Source: Stichopus chloronotus (taxonomy: Eukaryota; Echinodermata; Holothuroidea; Aspidochirotida; Stichopodidae). From it: DNA of 64,000 nucleotides. Location of the stretch: assembly GCA_021234535.1 (NCBI GenBank), contig CM037840.1, positions 10,022,643 to 10,086,642 of the forward strand, given 5' to 3'. A program made the translations under genes and the position numbers. Below the pieces are notes generated by a model. It was given only the letters and a program-made list of their open reading frames with translations. It searched no databases and was not told the origin of the DNA. Shown here in pieces: positions 12,140 to 33,110 of this stretch; the first letter of the stretch is position 1; each line of letters starts with the position of its first letter.

Positions 12140-12899
12140 ATGTCATTATTGTTCTTATTACATAGTTTCCATTTCTTGTTGGATTATTAGCGTTATCCTT
12201 TTGTGTCATGATTTTGTTCAGTTTTCCAACACACGGTGTACGTTCATACATGTCACAATGTTATTTAGAACAAGCTTCCCCCCCCCCCTCCGTGGTAGAC
12301 GATCTAGAGAATCGTTATTGATCAAATTGGCTAGACCCAGATCGGACATCACTTTCACATTGAATTGCAAGGAATTCGATACGGCCTCCAGAGGGCTTCA
12401 GGTGGGTTCAGGGGGTTCGGACGAACCCCCCCCCCACAAGATCTGAAGTTCCGGTCAGCATATGATACCTTTCTTTGCATGTGTCTTCGGCACTAGTCGG
12501 TCATAATTGTCGGGTAAAATGTTCCACTTGTGGTAAAATCGACCCCCCCCCCAACACTGAAAAAGCTGCATACGGGCCTGATCCCCATGCACAGAACCGG
12601 CGGTCCAATAGCAGAGGATGTTTGCAAACGAGCTTCGGACGGAACCTTTTGATGAATCGTGCATTAATATCAGGCTATGGTAAACAACAACACCCCGTGG
12701 GTAAGATGGAGTGTCGTGAAAACGAGAGACTTTACACGCTGTTGCCGACGAACGTAAACTCAGCAGCAGTACTGTCGGACCTTCATTTCAAAGTAAAAGC
12801 GAGACACTTCGAAAACTGGTGAACGATTCTGATTATCTTACACCAGAAATCGTACACTTACATCAAAACCACATGACCTCGGCCACAGGCTTACCCCAA
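12140..12899. other. no gene recognised; possible 5' part of the retroelement
   Basis: Three runs of 8-10 C (about 12279, 12428, 12541) separate short open frames. It may belong to the Penelope-like element that becomes recognisable from about 12960, but no motif here proves it. Confidence 0.35.
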
Positions 12900-14142
12900 C
12901 CAACAACGTCCTCTCCAACATCATTAGTCTTTCACACCACCCTCCAACCGAGTCAGATAAATCGGTGCTCTCACGGAGCCTTTCTTTTTGCTCCACAGCC
13001 AGGTTGGAGACCGTGGAACATTGTCACCATACGGAGAATATTCTTCGTAAAGTGAGCCTAGCTGAATACTTGAAAGATGGCGGAAACGCTTCTGAGCCCG
13101 CAGACCATGGACCTCCAAAGCCATCACAGTGGTCCTCTCCCGCAGAAAAGGAACGCTCACATCGACGCATTTGTAAATCAGGTCAGGGGCCATTTCCTCT
13201 CTTTTCTTTAATCTACCAAAGATTTAGCCCCCAATAACCGCCCAACTCATGAAAGGAAAGTACTCCGAGACCTGAAAAAATAACAACAACAACAACAACG
13301 TGATCATTAGACAGGAAGACAAAGGAGAAGCCATCACCCTCCATGACAGAGACAGGTACATTAGGAAGGCAGAAACACAGTTCAAGCGATGAGCGATTTT
13401 AAGTCGAACAGAACTGTGATCGAACACAGATATACCACCAAAAAAAAAATGACCTCCTCGGTGGCAGTGGTAAAAAATGATGACACTCTGGAACTTCTTA
13501 TTTTCCTCATACCGCCCTCCTCCGAGCCGGCAACTTCTACACCATCCCCAAACTGCACAAACTTGAACGTTTGGTCGTCGATCACATCGAGCGCCATGGT
13601 TAATTTTAAGGATGAAGTGATCGATCTCTAGCCAAGTTCCACAATATCGCCCCACCGGGGAGACCTATCGTTTCGGGGGGGGGGGGGGGAAGAACCCGAA
13701 CCGAATACATCTCTGGATACATTGAGTCAATATTCCAAAGTCTTACGCAACACATTCCTACAGTAGTTTTATATAGGACATCACGGATTTCCTGAATAGA
13801 CTGGCTACCATTAAGGATATTCCCGAAAACCGCCTGTTGGTGATCACGATGGACAGCGTGACAGCCTCGTATACCTGCATCCCACATGACGACGAATTCA
13901 GGACTTTTGGGCGCTTCCTGGACTATTTTTTCCTGTCGCAGAAATTCCTACCGAAGTGATATGTTCTTTTAGATCTTTCATTCTGACTCACAAATAATTT
14001 CACGTTATGTGCAGGTCAGTAGCACTGCCTTGGGCACCAAACTGGCACCTTGCTTTACTAACCTCTTCATGGCTTCTATCGAAAAGGAGTTTCTTGATGA
14101 CAGCCCACCCAAACTACTTCTCTGCATCTATTGTCGTTTCGA

Positions 14143-14232
14143 AAGAGCCGGAAGGCCATGGGTCCACAGTAAGAAAACGTCAATGAATTCATTGACGTTT
14201 TCTTACCGTGGCCCCATGGTCTTCCGGCTCTT
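14143..14232. repeat. 90-bp spacer-less palindrome in the reverse transcriptase
   Basis: Two 45-nt arms meet at GAATTC (centre between 14187 and 14188) with only about three mismatches. The right arm is the normal sense-strand sequence of the reverse transcriptase palm (FIDVFLPWPHGLP). The left arm is its inverted duplicate, so the left arm is the extra sequence. Confidence 0.92.
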
Positions 14233-14835
14233 GATGACTTTCTTCTAAGTGCTCATTCCACCCACCCGTTCATCAAATTTACACTGGACCTCTCTACCGA
14301 GAAGGTTTGTTTTATAGATGACATTGTATGTCTCACCCCTGGGGATTTCAAAACTAGCCTGTATAGGAAATCTACCGATAGGCACACCTTCATAAATTAC
14401 ACTACTTTTCAACCACCTCACATCAAATCTTCTATTTAGTTTAGTCAAATGCTGAGATTTAAGAGTATATGTTCCCACAAGGGTCCGACTATGAAAAAGC
14501 TGGCAGGAATCTGGTCCAATCCTTGTTGAAGAGAGCTCAGTATAAAAAGAAGGACGATAAACAGTCCAACCGAATGGCCTTCGTCACCCGTTTCAACCCA
14601 TCTCTCAACCTCTTTTTAGGTAAAGTGATAAGGGATTTGAAATCCGTTAAAAGTGACCCTACCCGAGACCTCTTCCTGCCCCCCCCCCCCCAGGTCTAGC
14701 CACCATCTCCTAGTCCACACCAAATTTCGTTCCTCCCTGGGCAACGAACATTTGTAGAAACCACCGTTGCCAGATAACCACTTTGACACTAGTCCTCCTG
14801 TTTAATTTTCTCTCGCAAAATCCGACTAGAACAGG

Positions 14836-14998
14836 TTGCGTACAGCCTATTGCTTGAAGTGTCTTGACGCTATTAACGTGGGCGAGACTGATACCCGTTT
14901 CAGAATGCGATTCAGCAATCCAAAATACAGCATAAGAACCAATCCACCCGACTTTGGAGTCTCTACTCACTGTAATACCCCCGGTCACTCACCCCACA
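14836..14998 (+). pseudogene. GIY-YIG endonuclease remnant of the Penelope-like element
   Basis: The frame reads AYCLKCLDAINVGETDTRFR and continues to THCNTPGHSP. This resembles the Y-x-L-x-C, YVGET and HxNxPGHS pattern of the GIY-YIG domain at the C-terminus of canonical Penelope-like proteins. The usual second tyrosine of the YVGET block is replaced by asparagine here, and a C run of 19 (15005-15023) follows. It is a dead fragment of the element above. Confidence 0.65.
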
Positions 14999-15099
14999 CA
15001 ACAGCCCCCCCCCCCCCCCCCCCGTTGTGTTGTTGCCAGTCAAACAGTAGTTGTGGTGTTGACTTTAAATGCATTCTTACACTTTCTTCCTCCAAATAT

Positions 15100-16630
15100 A
15101 TTGGACTGTTGTTGGCCAAAGGTCATCATTTTCTGCATGCAGAGTTCAGGCAAACATTGATGACACTTGTGACCGAAATTCTATGATCAAGGCAAGTCAT
15201 AGGACTAAGAGACACGTACTCCTGAATATCAAGTGTGGGACGACGAGACAAGACATAAAATTAAAATATTAACGGCTTTCTCCGTCTATATTGGGCTAAC
15301 TTTTGACAGCATCTGCTACCGACCGATAAGTTTTGGCCATAGATCTGTTGAGGAGTCATATGCTTTTACCCGTTTTATAAAAAGAAAGTGTAAAAAGTTA
15401 TGTCAAATGTACGTCAAAACAACCAATATCCTCCTTTAACAAGAAATAAATCAATCATCGAATCGAAAAAAAAAAAGTTCTACTTACAATCACATCAGTG
15501 CATTAGGAGGTGATTTATTACTGCTTTTAACCGTCCAAGGGTGTGTTTGTCATCTTTGAACGTTTCAAACAAAACGACTAAAGTGCTTAACATATACGGC
15601 GACACACTTACTAGGTAGCATACCGATTACTCGCCCCATTGGCTGACACACAATGTAGTAAAAGTAACGTTGTCTCTAAAACCTAGTAGAAGTTTTCAAC
15701 AGATATAAGCTATGATCACTCTTTGGAAAGCTGACCCATTGGCCATTCATGGCATTTTTAATTACCTTAGGTTGTTAGATTTTCCGCTGAGGCAGTCCAT
15801 TAAGTAAGTTACCATAGCTTGTCACTGGGACAAATCACACATCGCCTCGAATGATACTGCTCCGCCAGCTAAAAGTTCATAACGTTTCCATGATTGCTTC
15901 AATTGGCACTGTTTTCACACCATGTATACCTCAACTCGCCAATTGTAATATTCAATCCACAAAAGAATCCATCTCAAAGGATAAAATACCAAAAAGTTGT
16001 CCAGATGTCCCTGATAGGGACTTTCACCGACAGTGAATAAGATGCGGAGGAATCTCCAACTTCTACATAGGGTATGCTAACTTAAGTAAAATACAGGGAT
16101 ACAAAAGTTCAATGTTGGTCACGTTTCGTTTCCGTAGATGATACAAAGGTGACACAGAACTGAATGTTAATAAGGACCAGTAAATTCTTATTTTTTTTAA
16201 AGATAAATTCTTTCTTTTTTATCCACATTATAGCATAACTATTACACACAAAACACATGAAAAGGTTGTATACTATATTATCACTACGATGGTGGCACAG
16301 AATATAAGAAACAATCAATTCATCGTTTATAAAAGGTCAGGGGTTGGCCAATCGCAAGGATACTTCAATAAAGGATGTATTTATGTTGATCGTACAGCAT
16401 ATATCCTTATTGAATATGTACCTTACAGAAGGTAGCAATAGCCTATACCAACATCCCGTGCCACCGTCACACAGCCTCTGTGTCACACGTTACCGTCAAT
16501 GCAAGAATGGTATCGTGGTACTTATCAAACGTTAAAAGGAATGGCGCCATCCGATGTTATTATTTTTTTATTGTTACTCATATCGATACAGCCAGGCAGC
16601 GATTAAACCCACATCAATATCTGAGGTAAA
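15100..16630 (+). repeat. segmental duplication, unit 2 upstream flank
   Basis: Aligns with 6480-6930 on its left (AGATCTGTTGAGGAGTCA shared) and with about 37440-38061 on its right (GTGTGTTTGTCATCTT and CAAAACGACT words near 15540, GGTGGCACAGA near 16290, TTGGCCAATC near 16345, and the 35 bp before the ATG). No coding potential of its own is seen. Confidence 0.75.
16280..16630 (+). promoter_or_regulatory. putative promoter and 5' leader of transporter copy A
   Basis: The 350 bp before the start codon are conserved with the same region of copy B while surrounding DNA is more diverged. Shared elements are GATGGTGGCACAGA, a CCAAT box in TTGGCCAATCGC, GTGCCACCGTCAC, and the leader CGATTAAA...ACATCAATATCTGAGGTAAA before the ATG. 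No convincing TATA box or mapped start is available, so this is a conservation-based call. Confidence 0.4.
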
Positions 16631-27104
<10,474 letters not shown>

Positions 27105-28710
27105 AACAATCTAGGTAGATAGTGCCAATCATTTTCCAATGTCTTTTTTCTGTCGGTAATAAGCATGACACAATTTATACGGATACTTCAAACATGCTGA
27201 ACAGAAGCAACACTAAGGCAATAGATAAGTGTCTTGTATCATGTCCAATTTCATAGCCTCAACTCATTTTGCCATTTTCTCATTATCATTTAGTTTTATT
27301 GAGATGTTTTAGTCTTTTTAGTATGCAAGTGTCAAAGAGCACTTTTTCGATGGATATTTATTTATGAGTATCTTTTCTTCTGAATTACGACACAAAAGCT
27401 ATTCCCCGTTCATACATACTTGGAAAGAATCCTCAACTCCTATTGGCCAACTTCAGTCAGGTGACCGTGGGTTAATCGCTGATAACCCAACTGGTTAAAC
27501 CACGGTCAATCACCGGCGGATGAATACAATAAAACTGTAGATCGACAGTGTGTTTTCAGTCTGCTATATCTTACACTTAACAATGGCTAATATAGTATTA
27601 CTAGTAATAGGCCTACTAGTGAAATAATGTTCGATTTGAAGTTTGTAGATCTAACATTACCTAGGCCACGCCTAGGACGTAAACCTACTCAAAAGTTAAA
27701 ATGTAAATGTACGTAAATCTACTTAACAATAGCACAGTATTCTGTCAGTGGTAATTCGTCTGACGTAAGTTAGGGTAATCTTACCTAAATGTCAGAATTA
27801 GGTCGAGTGAACTTAACTCTTTCAGTATATTTTGAACAGCTTTGGAAGTTTAATAGCCTACCGGAATTCTGCTGAGATGTTCACTGAAAACCAATTCCTT
27901 ATGCAATAAAATCGTAAAGAGGACTAAGGACAACAATACATCCTGAAGAGCCTCCCTACAACCACCGAATTAATATTCTTAAGGACAGAGAACTCCAAAG
28001 CACAAATGATTTAGAACTATTGATAGGCCTAGGCCCTATATGGTGAAAAAAATATACAGGAACGGCCTTGACATGAGTTACCCCAAACCATCCATAAAGT
28101 GATCTCACAGCAATGTTTGACAGTAACGTTTGGTCATGTGCAATCCTCCTTCTATGTTGAACTACCTTAGGCCTAGTTCCGAAATTCTGCATAGCCCACT
28201 GAGAATTCTCACACTCACAGGAAAATTAGGATCCGTACACAACAAGCCTTCCACTTACTGCTGCTGTTAGGACTGAGTGTAAGACATTAAACATGTCCAA
28301 GTTTTCCTCGAAATGCATTTTCAATAACTCCGCCCCTGTCTTTATCCAAAATCAGTCTAATCAGTTGGTAAGTTCCACAAAGCAAGTCCTTGCAATGTAC
28401 AACGCTACTCCGAGTCTGCTCTGCACTGCACAGTGAATACACGTACACTGAACCACAGCATACACACATTAGTACTCTACATGAGAGCAAACCGACTAAA
28501 GCAGGCATTGTTGCTATGTCAATTGTCAATTGTTATTGTTATTCATTAGGGTTTAGGTGTTACTTTCTGTTTCGCGCACGTATATTGTTGACATGTAAAT
28601 TTGTTTACCTTTTCTCGGGGTTTCTTTTCAATAAAAATGCGGTTATTTAAGGATCAAATTCCTTTCTTTTTCGTCCTTTTTTTTATCAAAATCTCGTTTG
28701 TATGTATGAA
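27105..28710. other. 3' flank of copy A; no further gene recognised
   Basis: Contains a hairpin at about 27462-27506, GTGACCGTGGGTTAA against TTAAACCACGGTCA. Several TAGGCCTA-type words occur between 27600 and 28170. Short open frames on both strands at 28.0-28.6 kb have no recognised similarity. Confidence 0.4.
27528..27533 (+). terminator. candidate polyadenylation signal of copy A
   Basis: AATAAA about 425 bp after the stop codon, the first good match downstream. There is no direct evidence of use. Confidence 0.4.
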
Positions 28711-28869
28711 AAAGGTTAATAAACCTTGGACCTGTGTTTTAACCTCAGTACAATGCACTCTCGGGGATTAATGCTGGAAGCACTTTGGCTGCGCCCTCGT
28801 GCATCGCTTGTATTGACCCCGATCGTGCATTATCCTGCAGTTAAAACACGATCCAGCGTTGCTTAACCT
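28711..28869. repeat. inverted repeat, about 55-bp imperfect arms
   Basis: The outer words AAGGTTAA and TTAACCTT pair. Inside them GTGTTTTAAC pairs with GTTAAAACAC and AATGCAC with GTGCATT, then CTCGGGG faces CCCCGAT. About 55 bp separate the inner arms. It is probably a small fold-back or MITE-type element. Confidence 0.75.
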
Positions 28870-29222
28870 TCAATTATTTTGCAATTGGCACTCTAAAAAG
28901 TGAAATTTAGACTATAGTGAATTGGTAATACCCTCTAAGAAATTACGTTTCTCTCTCACACTTTGAGTTTTCCTTCCACAAGGAATCTGTAATTAAGAGT
29001 AACATAATATACGTAATCTGGTTTCTAACATTTCTACACATTTTGAACCCATACTTGAAATCAATACCCTATACAGATAAAATTATATCACATATATTAT
29101 AATGTATATAGTTTATATATTAGTCCATATACCTGCAATTTTCGACGTCACAGAATCACATCATAATTTCTAAATTTAGTTCTGTTTATCTGCAACAATT
29201 GCCGTACATATGACAAAAATTC

Positions 29223-29561
29223 ATGAATCATGTTCTTGTCATTTTTGGTTTCGATGAAGGAGAAACCTTCGCAATCATGATTGATTCCCTCGCATTCTTC
29301 CTCACTCACGCGGAGCTCGTAACTGGCTTGGCTGCTCGAAAGTTCCGGCGCTGCGGAGAGGCCTGTGAGGTTATAACCGGAGGGCGCCCTCTCTTCCGAC
29401 CATCACGTGCTGCATACAATCATCGGAAAAGGGAGAATTTCAGTGACTTTCTTAGCTGGACCAGCTTCCAGTTTCCTTTTGTGGAGGACAAAGGTCATCT
29501 GATTTTACGCACTGGAAATCTTGTTGAAGCAATATCGCAAGACAATCGTAGAAACATTTGA
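29223..29561 (+). other. 112-codon open frame in a GC-richer patch, unrecognised
   Basis: The longest frame of this stretch lies in the locally most CpG- and GC-rich part of the region (about 29290-29420). I do not recognise the product (it contains ELVTGLAARKFRRCGEAC). No splice donor or downstream exon is evident, and the 3' end runs into the 'ggtca' repeat array. It could be an exon, a promoter-associated CpG patch or chance. Confidence 0.2.
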
Positions 29562-30070
29562 TACTTAGCAAGATAGAGCATTAAGTAGAAGAAGTCAATT
29601 GTCTTCTGGTGGACGTCAAAGTCATAGTGAGGTCACCAGAGGTCAAACACTGAGAAAACCGGTGAACATCATATCTCAAGATAAGAATCATGGAATTTAT
29701 TTCATACTTAGCATGTTCACGTATTATATAAATAGAAGTACCCTATCGTTTTGGGGAGGCTAATGGTAATCTGGGGTCACCAGAAGTCAAATACTGTGAA
29801 CACGACCGCTGTATCTCAAGAGAGGAAGCATGGACAGACCTGATATGGGTTATGAAGCTGTGCATTATTGAGAAAAAGTAGGCCACTGCTTTCTGCCGTT
29901 GTTAACGGTCATTTGGGGTCAACTAGGGTCACTGATATTAGAAAACCGTGTAAACACTAAGATAAGTTTGAACAGATCTCATATTTAATTTTAAGATGCA
30001 CCTTATTGGGTGCAAGCAGTCTTTCGATTTTCTTAACGGTCAACAATCATTTGGGGTCAATATTCAAAAC
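29500..30070 (+). repeat. diverged tandem array of about 150-bp units (ggtca family)
   Basis: Units contain a word near GGTCACCAGAGGTCAAACACTG, then a run like TATCTCAAGA, then ATTATTGAGAAAAAGTAG. At least four diverged units are visible (landmarks at about 29625, 29777, 29925 and 30050). The same family appears in inverted orientation at 30650-31330 and as a fragment at 1580-1650. Confidence 0.7.
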
Positions 30071-30159
30071 GGAATGATCGAAACCACAACGCCCTTGGCG
30101 TTTTTGGTTAATTTTCTTTGAAGTTAATTAATAACGTGACATTAATTTTACATGTATGT

Positions 30160-30480
30160 TATAGTCAAGGACCCATGTCGGATCCACCAATGTCTCTTCT
30201 CTCTATGTTTGGACATGAAATGAGGACAACTGGACTCTTCGACGACGTTATCCAGTCCCGTATTATTTTGTCGTAACTCGTGGTAAGAGTGCAATCTTCA
30301 ATATTGGACTCAATTTCAAGTGAGTACATAGGGAATGTGGTTTTTTTTTTAGACCTGCACCCTCTGTGGTGGTTGAGATCTGTTGTGATAGGTAATCCAT
30401 TCTTTTTCATGAGTTTGTAGAATGATTTTAAAAGGTTCAGTTGATACCTTCATAACTGAATAAAAGTTATTCGTATTTGG
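30160..30480 (+). repeat. dispersed repeat, paired with about 50390-50730
   Basis: Shared words in the same order: GACCCAT, GGATCCAC, a CGACGACxTTA block, TCATGA(G/T)xTTG and a GGTTC(A/T)GTT(G/A) block followed by ATAACTxAAT. Both copies lie next to arrays of other repeats. No coding potential is recognised. Confidence 0.5.
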
Positions 30481-30649
30481 GAGCCGGACAATTAACTTGT
30501 AGCAGATCTAATGTAGCAAGATGGTTCGAACCAAAAACCTTTGGGGAATGTTTCAGATTCGTTGCGTTTAGACTCGTATCCAACTTTATGAGTGGACTTT
30601 GTATACAGTCAAACACAAGAATTGATAATAAAGAGAAAGTTATAGGACT

Positions 30650-31330
30650 TACTTAAACCTCGCAAGTATCCATGAAGAAGAGAGGGCACCCTTCAAACCG
30701 GTTTCACAGTTCAAGCAAGTTACTATTCTTGAGACGTCATGTCTGCAGTGTTTTCAGTCTGTGACTTCAAGTGACCTTTTCAGTACATAACCAAAACGAC
30801 AAACATTATGTACTCATCATACGCTGCCAATGTTCCGAATGTGATGTTCCAGCAACAGCCCCTTTTTGAGGAGTAGCCCTTAAAAGGTTCACAGAATTTA
30901 ACCTCTGGTGACCGTCAGATGACTCATGACCTCCATGATGAAAAGTACGAATCATTTCCTCACGACGGAAAAACTACACCAAGTTTAAAGCTCTAGCCAT
31001 TTTCCATTTTTGAGATACCGTGTTTTTCAGTCTATGACCTCTGTAGACTTTAAGTGACATTTGACCCTCCAAACCATAACACAGGTCATCTAAACATGAA
31101 GAGCCACCAATATTTATAGTTTGAATTAATAGCAACATTAAGTTGTGAAAATATCGTCCTTAAGAGTTTTCAGAGTTTCACCTTTGGTGACCTTAAATGA
31201 CCTTCGACCTCCCTGAAAAAACAAACTGGACCATAACCTCACAATTGACCACCAACACACCACTTTCAAAAGTTCACAGGTTCAAAATAAAATAAAATTT
31301 TCCCTTTTTGAGATACCGTGTTTACAATAT
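30650..31330 (-). repeat. inverted partner array of the ggtca family
   Basis: CCTCTGGTGACC, TTGAGATACCGTGTTT and CAGTCTATGACCTC recur here; they are the reverse complement of the units at 29500-30070. The two arrays face each other across about 0.6 kb. A short (CA)n run follows at about 31336-31354. Confidence 0.7.
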
Positions 31331-31609
31331 AAATGATAACACACACACACACCCAAGGCCACGGTCACACCAGCACACACGTCATCACCATTGCATAGAT
31401 TTCTTGCCTGCCATTTGTAATAAATCAACCAGAACGAACAAAGTGCGGTTTCAATGATTTAATTACGAGTATTTTTATGGATCTGAAATATTGCATTTAA
31501 GGTGGGGGTGTGCTACATCTTTTGTCTCTGTTAGATTACGGTAATTCATCGCGTTATACCATTAACTGAGGTGTAACAACCACTTTGTGTACAATGGCAT
31601 CTACTGACC

Positions 31610-31870
31610 TACGATGACCTACGTAAAAGTAAAGAGAGTGAAATTTGCTGATTTTTAGAAAAAAAAAAGGCCAATTTTGCCCCAAAATTGGTATTTCCAG
31701 CATATCTTGAGATATATTTGAGTATTTAATGCACAATTTTGCAAGGACTTATGTGAGAATGTAATATTCAAGGTATGTCACTTTTTTATGAAAGAGAGTG
31801 AAATTTGCTGACTTTTTAGGGAAAAAAAGCCAATTTTGCACCAAAATTTGTAGGCCCATTTGCAGGCCCT
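31610..31870. repeat. tandem duplication of a segment of about 80 bp, period about 165 bp
   Basis: GAGAGTGAAATTTGCTGA followed by an A run and CCAATTTTGC(C/A)CCAAAATT occurs at about 31632 and again at about 31795. Confidence 0.8.
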
Positions 31871-33110
31871 TTATTGAAATCAATGCATGCTGGCGATGAG
31901 ATACTCAACTCCATGGATTGCCCTCTTGTTTTATTTTGTTCCTCTAAGCGTCGACAGCACGAAAAAGGGATGCTGTGATAACCAAATTGGGATGGTTTCC
32001 CTGTATGGCGCCATTTTTAAAATGACATTATTTCGATAGTTCTGCCAGAGCTTCTCAGATAGATACAGAAAAGATTTTGGTCTCTACACCCACCCATGTT
32101 TGCAAGGGTGAGCAATCCAATGGTCACACCCTTACAACTCTGTGACTCAGAGCTTCCAAGTCTACCACTCTTTACAGTAGATTACCACTTATAGCAGCAG
32201 TCTACCCTGCTACCAAAAACTTTTTCAAAAGTATGAAAAATTTCTCTCGAACATTTGAAATTTCCATAATTGAAGTTGAGTATCAGCTCTAGCTTAGGCC
32301 TTGGTAAAGGCATGGCTAAATAATAATCGTAGATAATGGAACTGTGTGAATATCTCCCACCCCCCTTTGACGTCACAATTAGCTCCGGGACTCCGTTTAT
32401 TCTACAGATTAGTGTAAATAAGCCTTCCAATGGATGGCATACTCCATTAGACCCGTGGATGTCACGTCCTACTGAGTTTGTCATTTTGTTAAGTACAATA
32501 TCCATTCTAGGCGTGCAATGCCTACACAAGCCAGCACCCAGTGACATGAGATTGAAGTCCCACATGTGCTCACGAACAAGAAACCGGTTTAATTTTCCTG
32601 ATTAAAGGTGGAGCGTTTAGACGATTTTACCAGCAACGAAAAAAACAATGGGTATAGTCATTCTCCAAGTTTATTAGATTCTAAAGGGGATAATTAAAAA
32701 AAGGGCAAACGTAGACTGTTATCAGAAAAATTCAAAGTGGATCCCTCCTCGTGGAGATTTACGGGGCCGGGGGGGGGGGTTATTGTCGTATAGTGTTAAC
32801 TAACAACTGACGTGAAATATTCGCAACATTAAAAAGTTAGCAACTAAATGTGAAACTAATCATTGCAGCAACCACACACCGTTATCTGCTGCAGTGAGAC
32901 GATTTAACTGTTAAGCATAGGCTGCGAGATCTAGCCAACTGAACACTGCGTGGCGGTACATTTGACTTATGGAAATGCGTATCAATCAGAATGCTTCGCT
33001 AGCAACTTATGTTCGTAACAAATAAACCCGGACCCCGTTTCTTAGCGTCTTGTTGCGTAAGGCAGAACAGTTCTGTTTACATCGTTCACCATATCCACCT
33101 AGGGAGCGAT
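31871..33110. other. no gene recognised; overlapping frames at 32182-32605
   Basis: Two overlapping frames are open on opposite strands, minus 32182-32565 (127 codons) and plus 32336-32605 (89 codons). Neither has a domain I recognise or clear splice sites. The rest shows only simple repeats, including a run of about 10-11 G near 32770. Confidence 0.35.

Larger units (their letters stand above)
12900..15010 (+). mobile_element. Penelope-like retroelement, reverse transcriptase plus GIY-YIG, decayed
   Basis: Conserved blocks appear in the proper order but in shifting frames. LSRSLSFCSTARL is at about 12968, with NILRKVSLAEYL after it. DKGEAITLHDRDRYIRKAE is at about 13310-13370 and GRPIVS at 13660. 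IPENRLLVTMDSVTASYTCI is at about 13820-13880. ALGTKLAPCFTNLFMA is at 14020-14070. A palm segment FIDVFLPWPHGLPALDDFL runs through about 14190-14250, and SLYRKSTDRHTFINY lies near 14360-14400. A GIY-YIG-like end follows at 14836-14998. Homopolymers of 15 G (13675-13689) and 13 C (14679-14691) and several stops break the frame. The palm region carries a 90-bp palindrome. The element sits between the 10.6-11.9 kb duplicated block and transporter copy A and has no counterpart at 35.9-37.4 kb. Confidence 0.88.
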
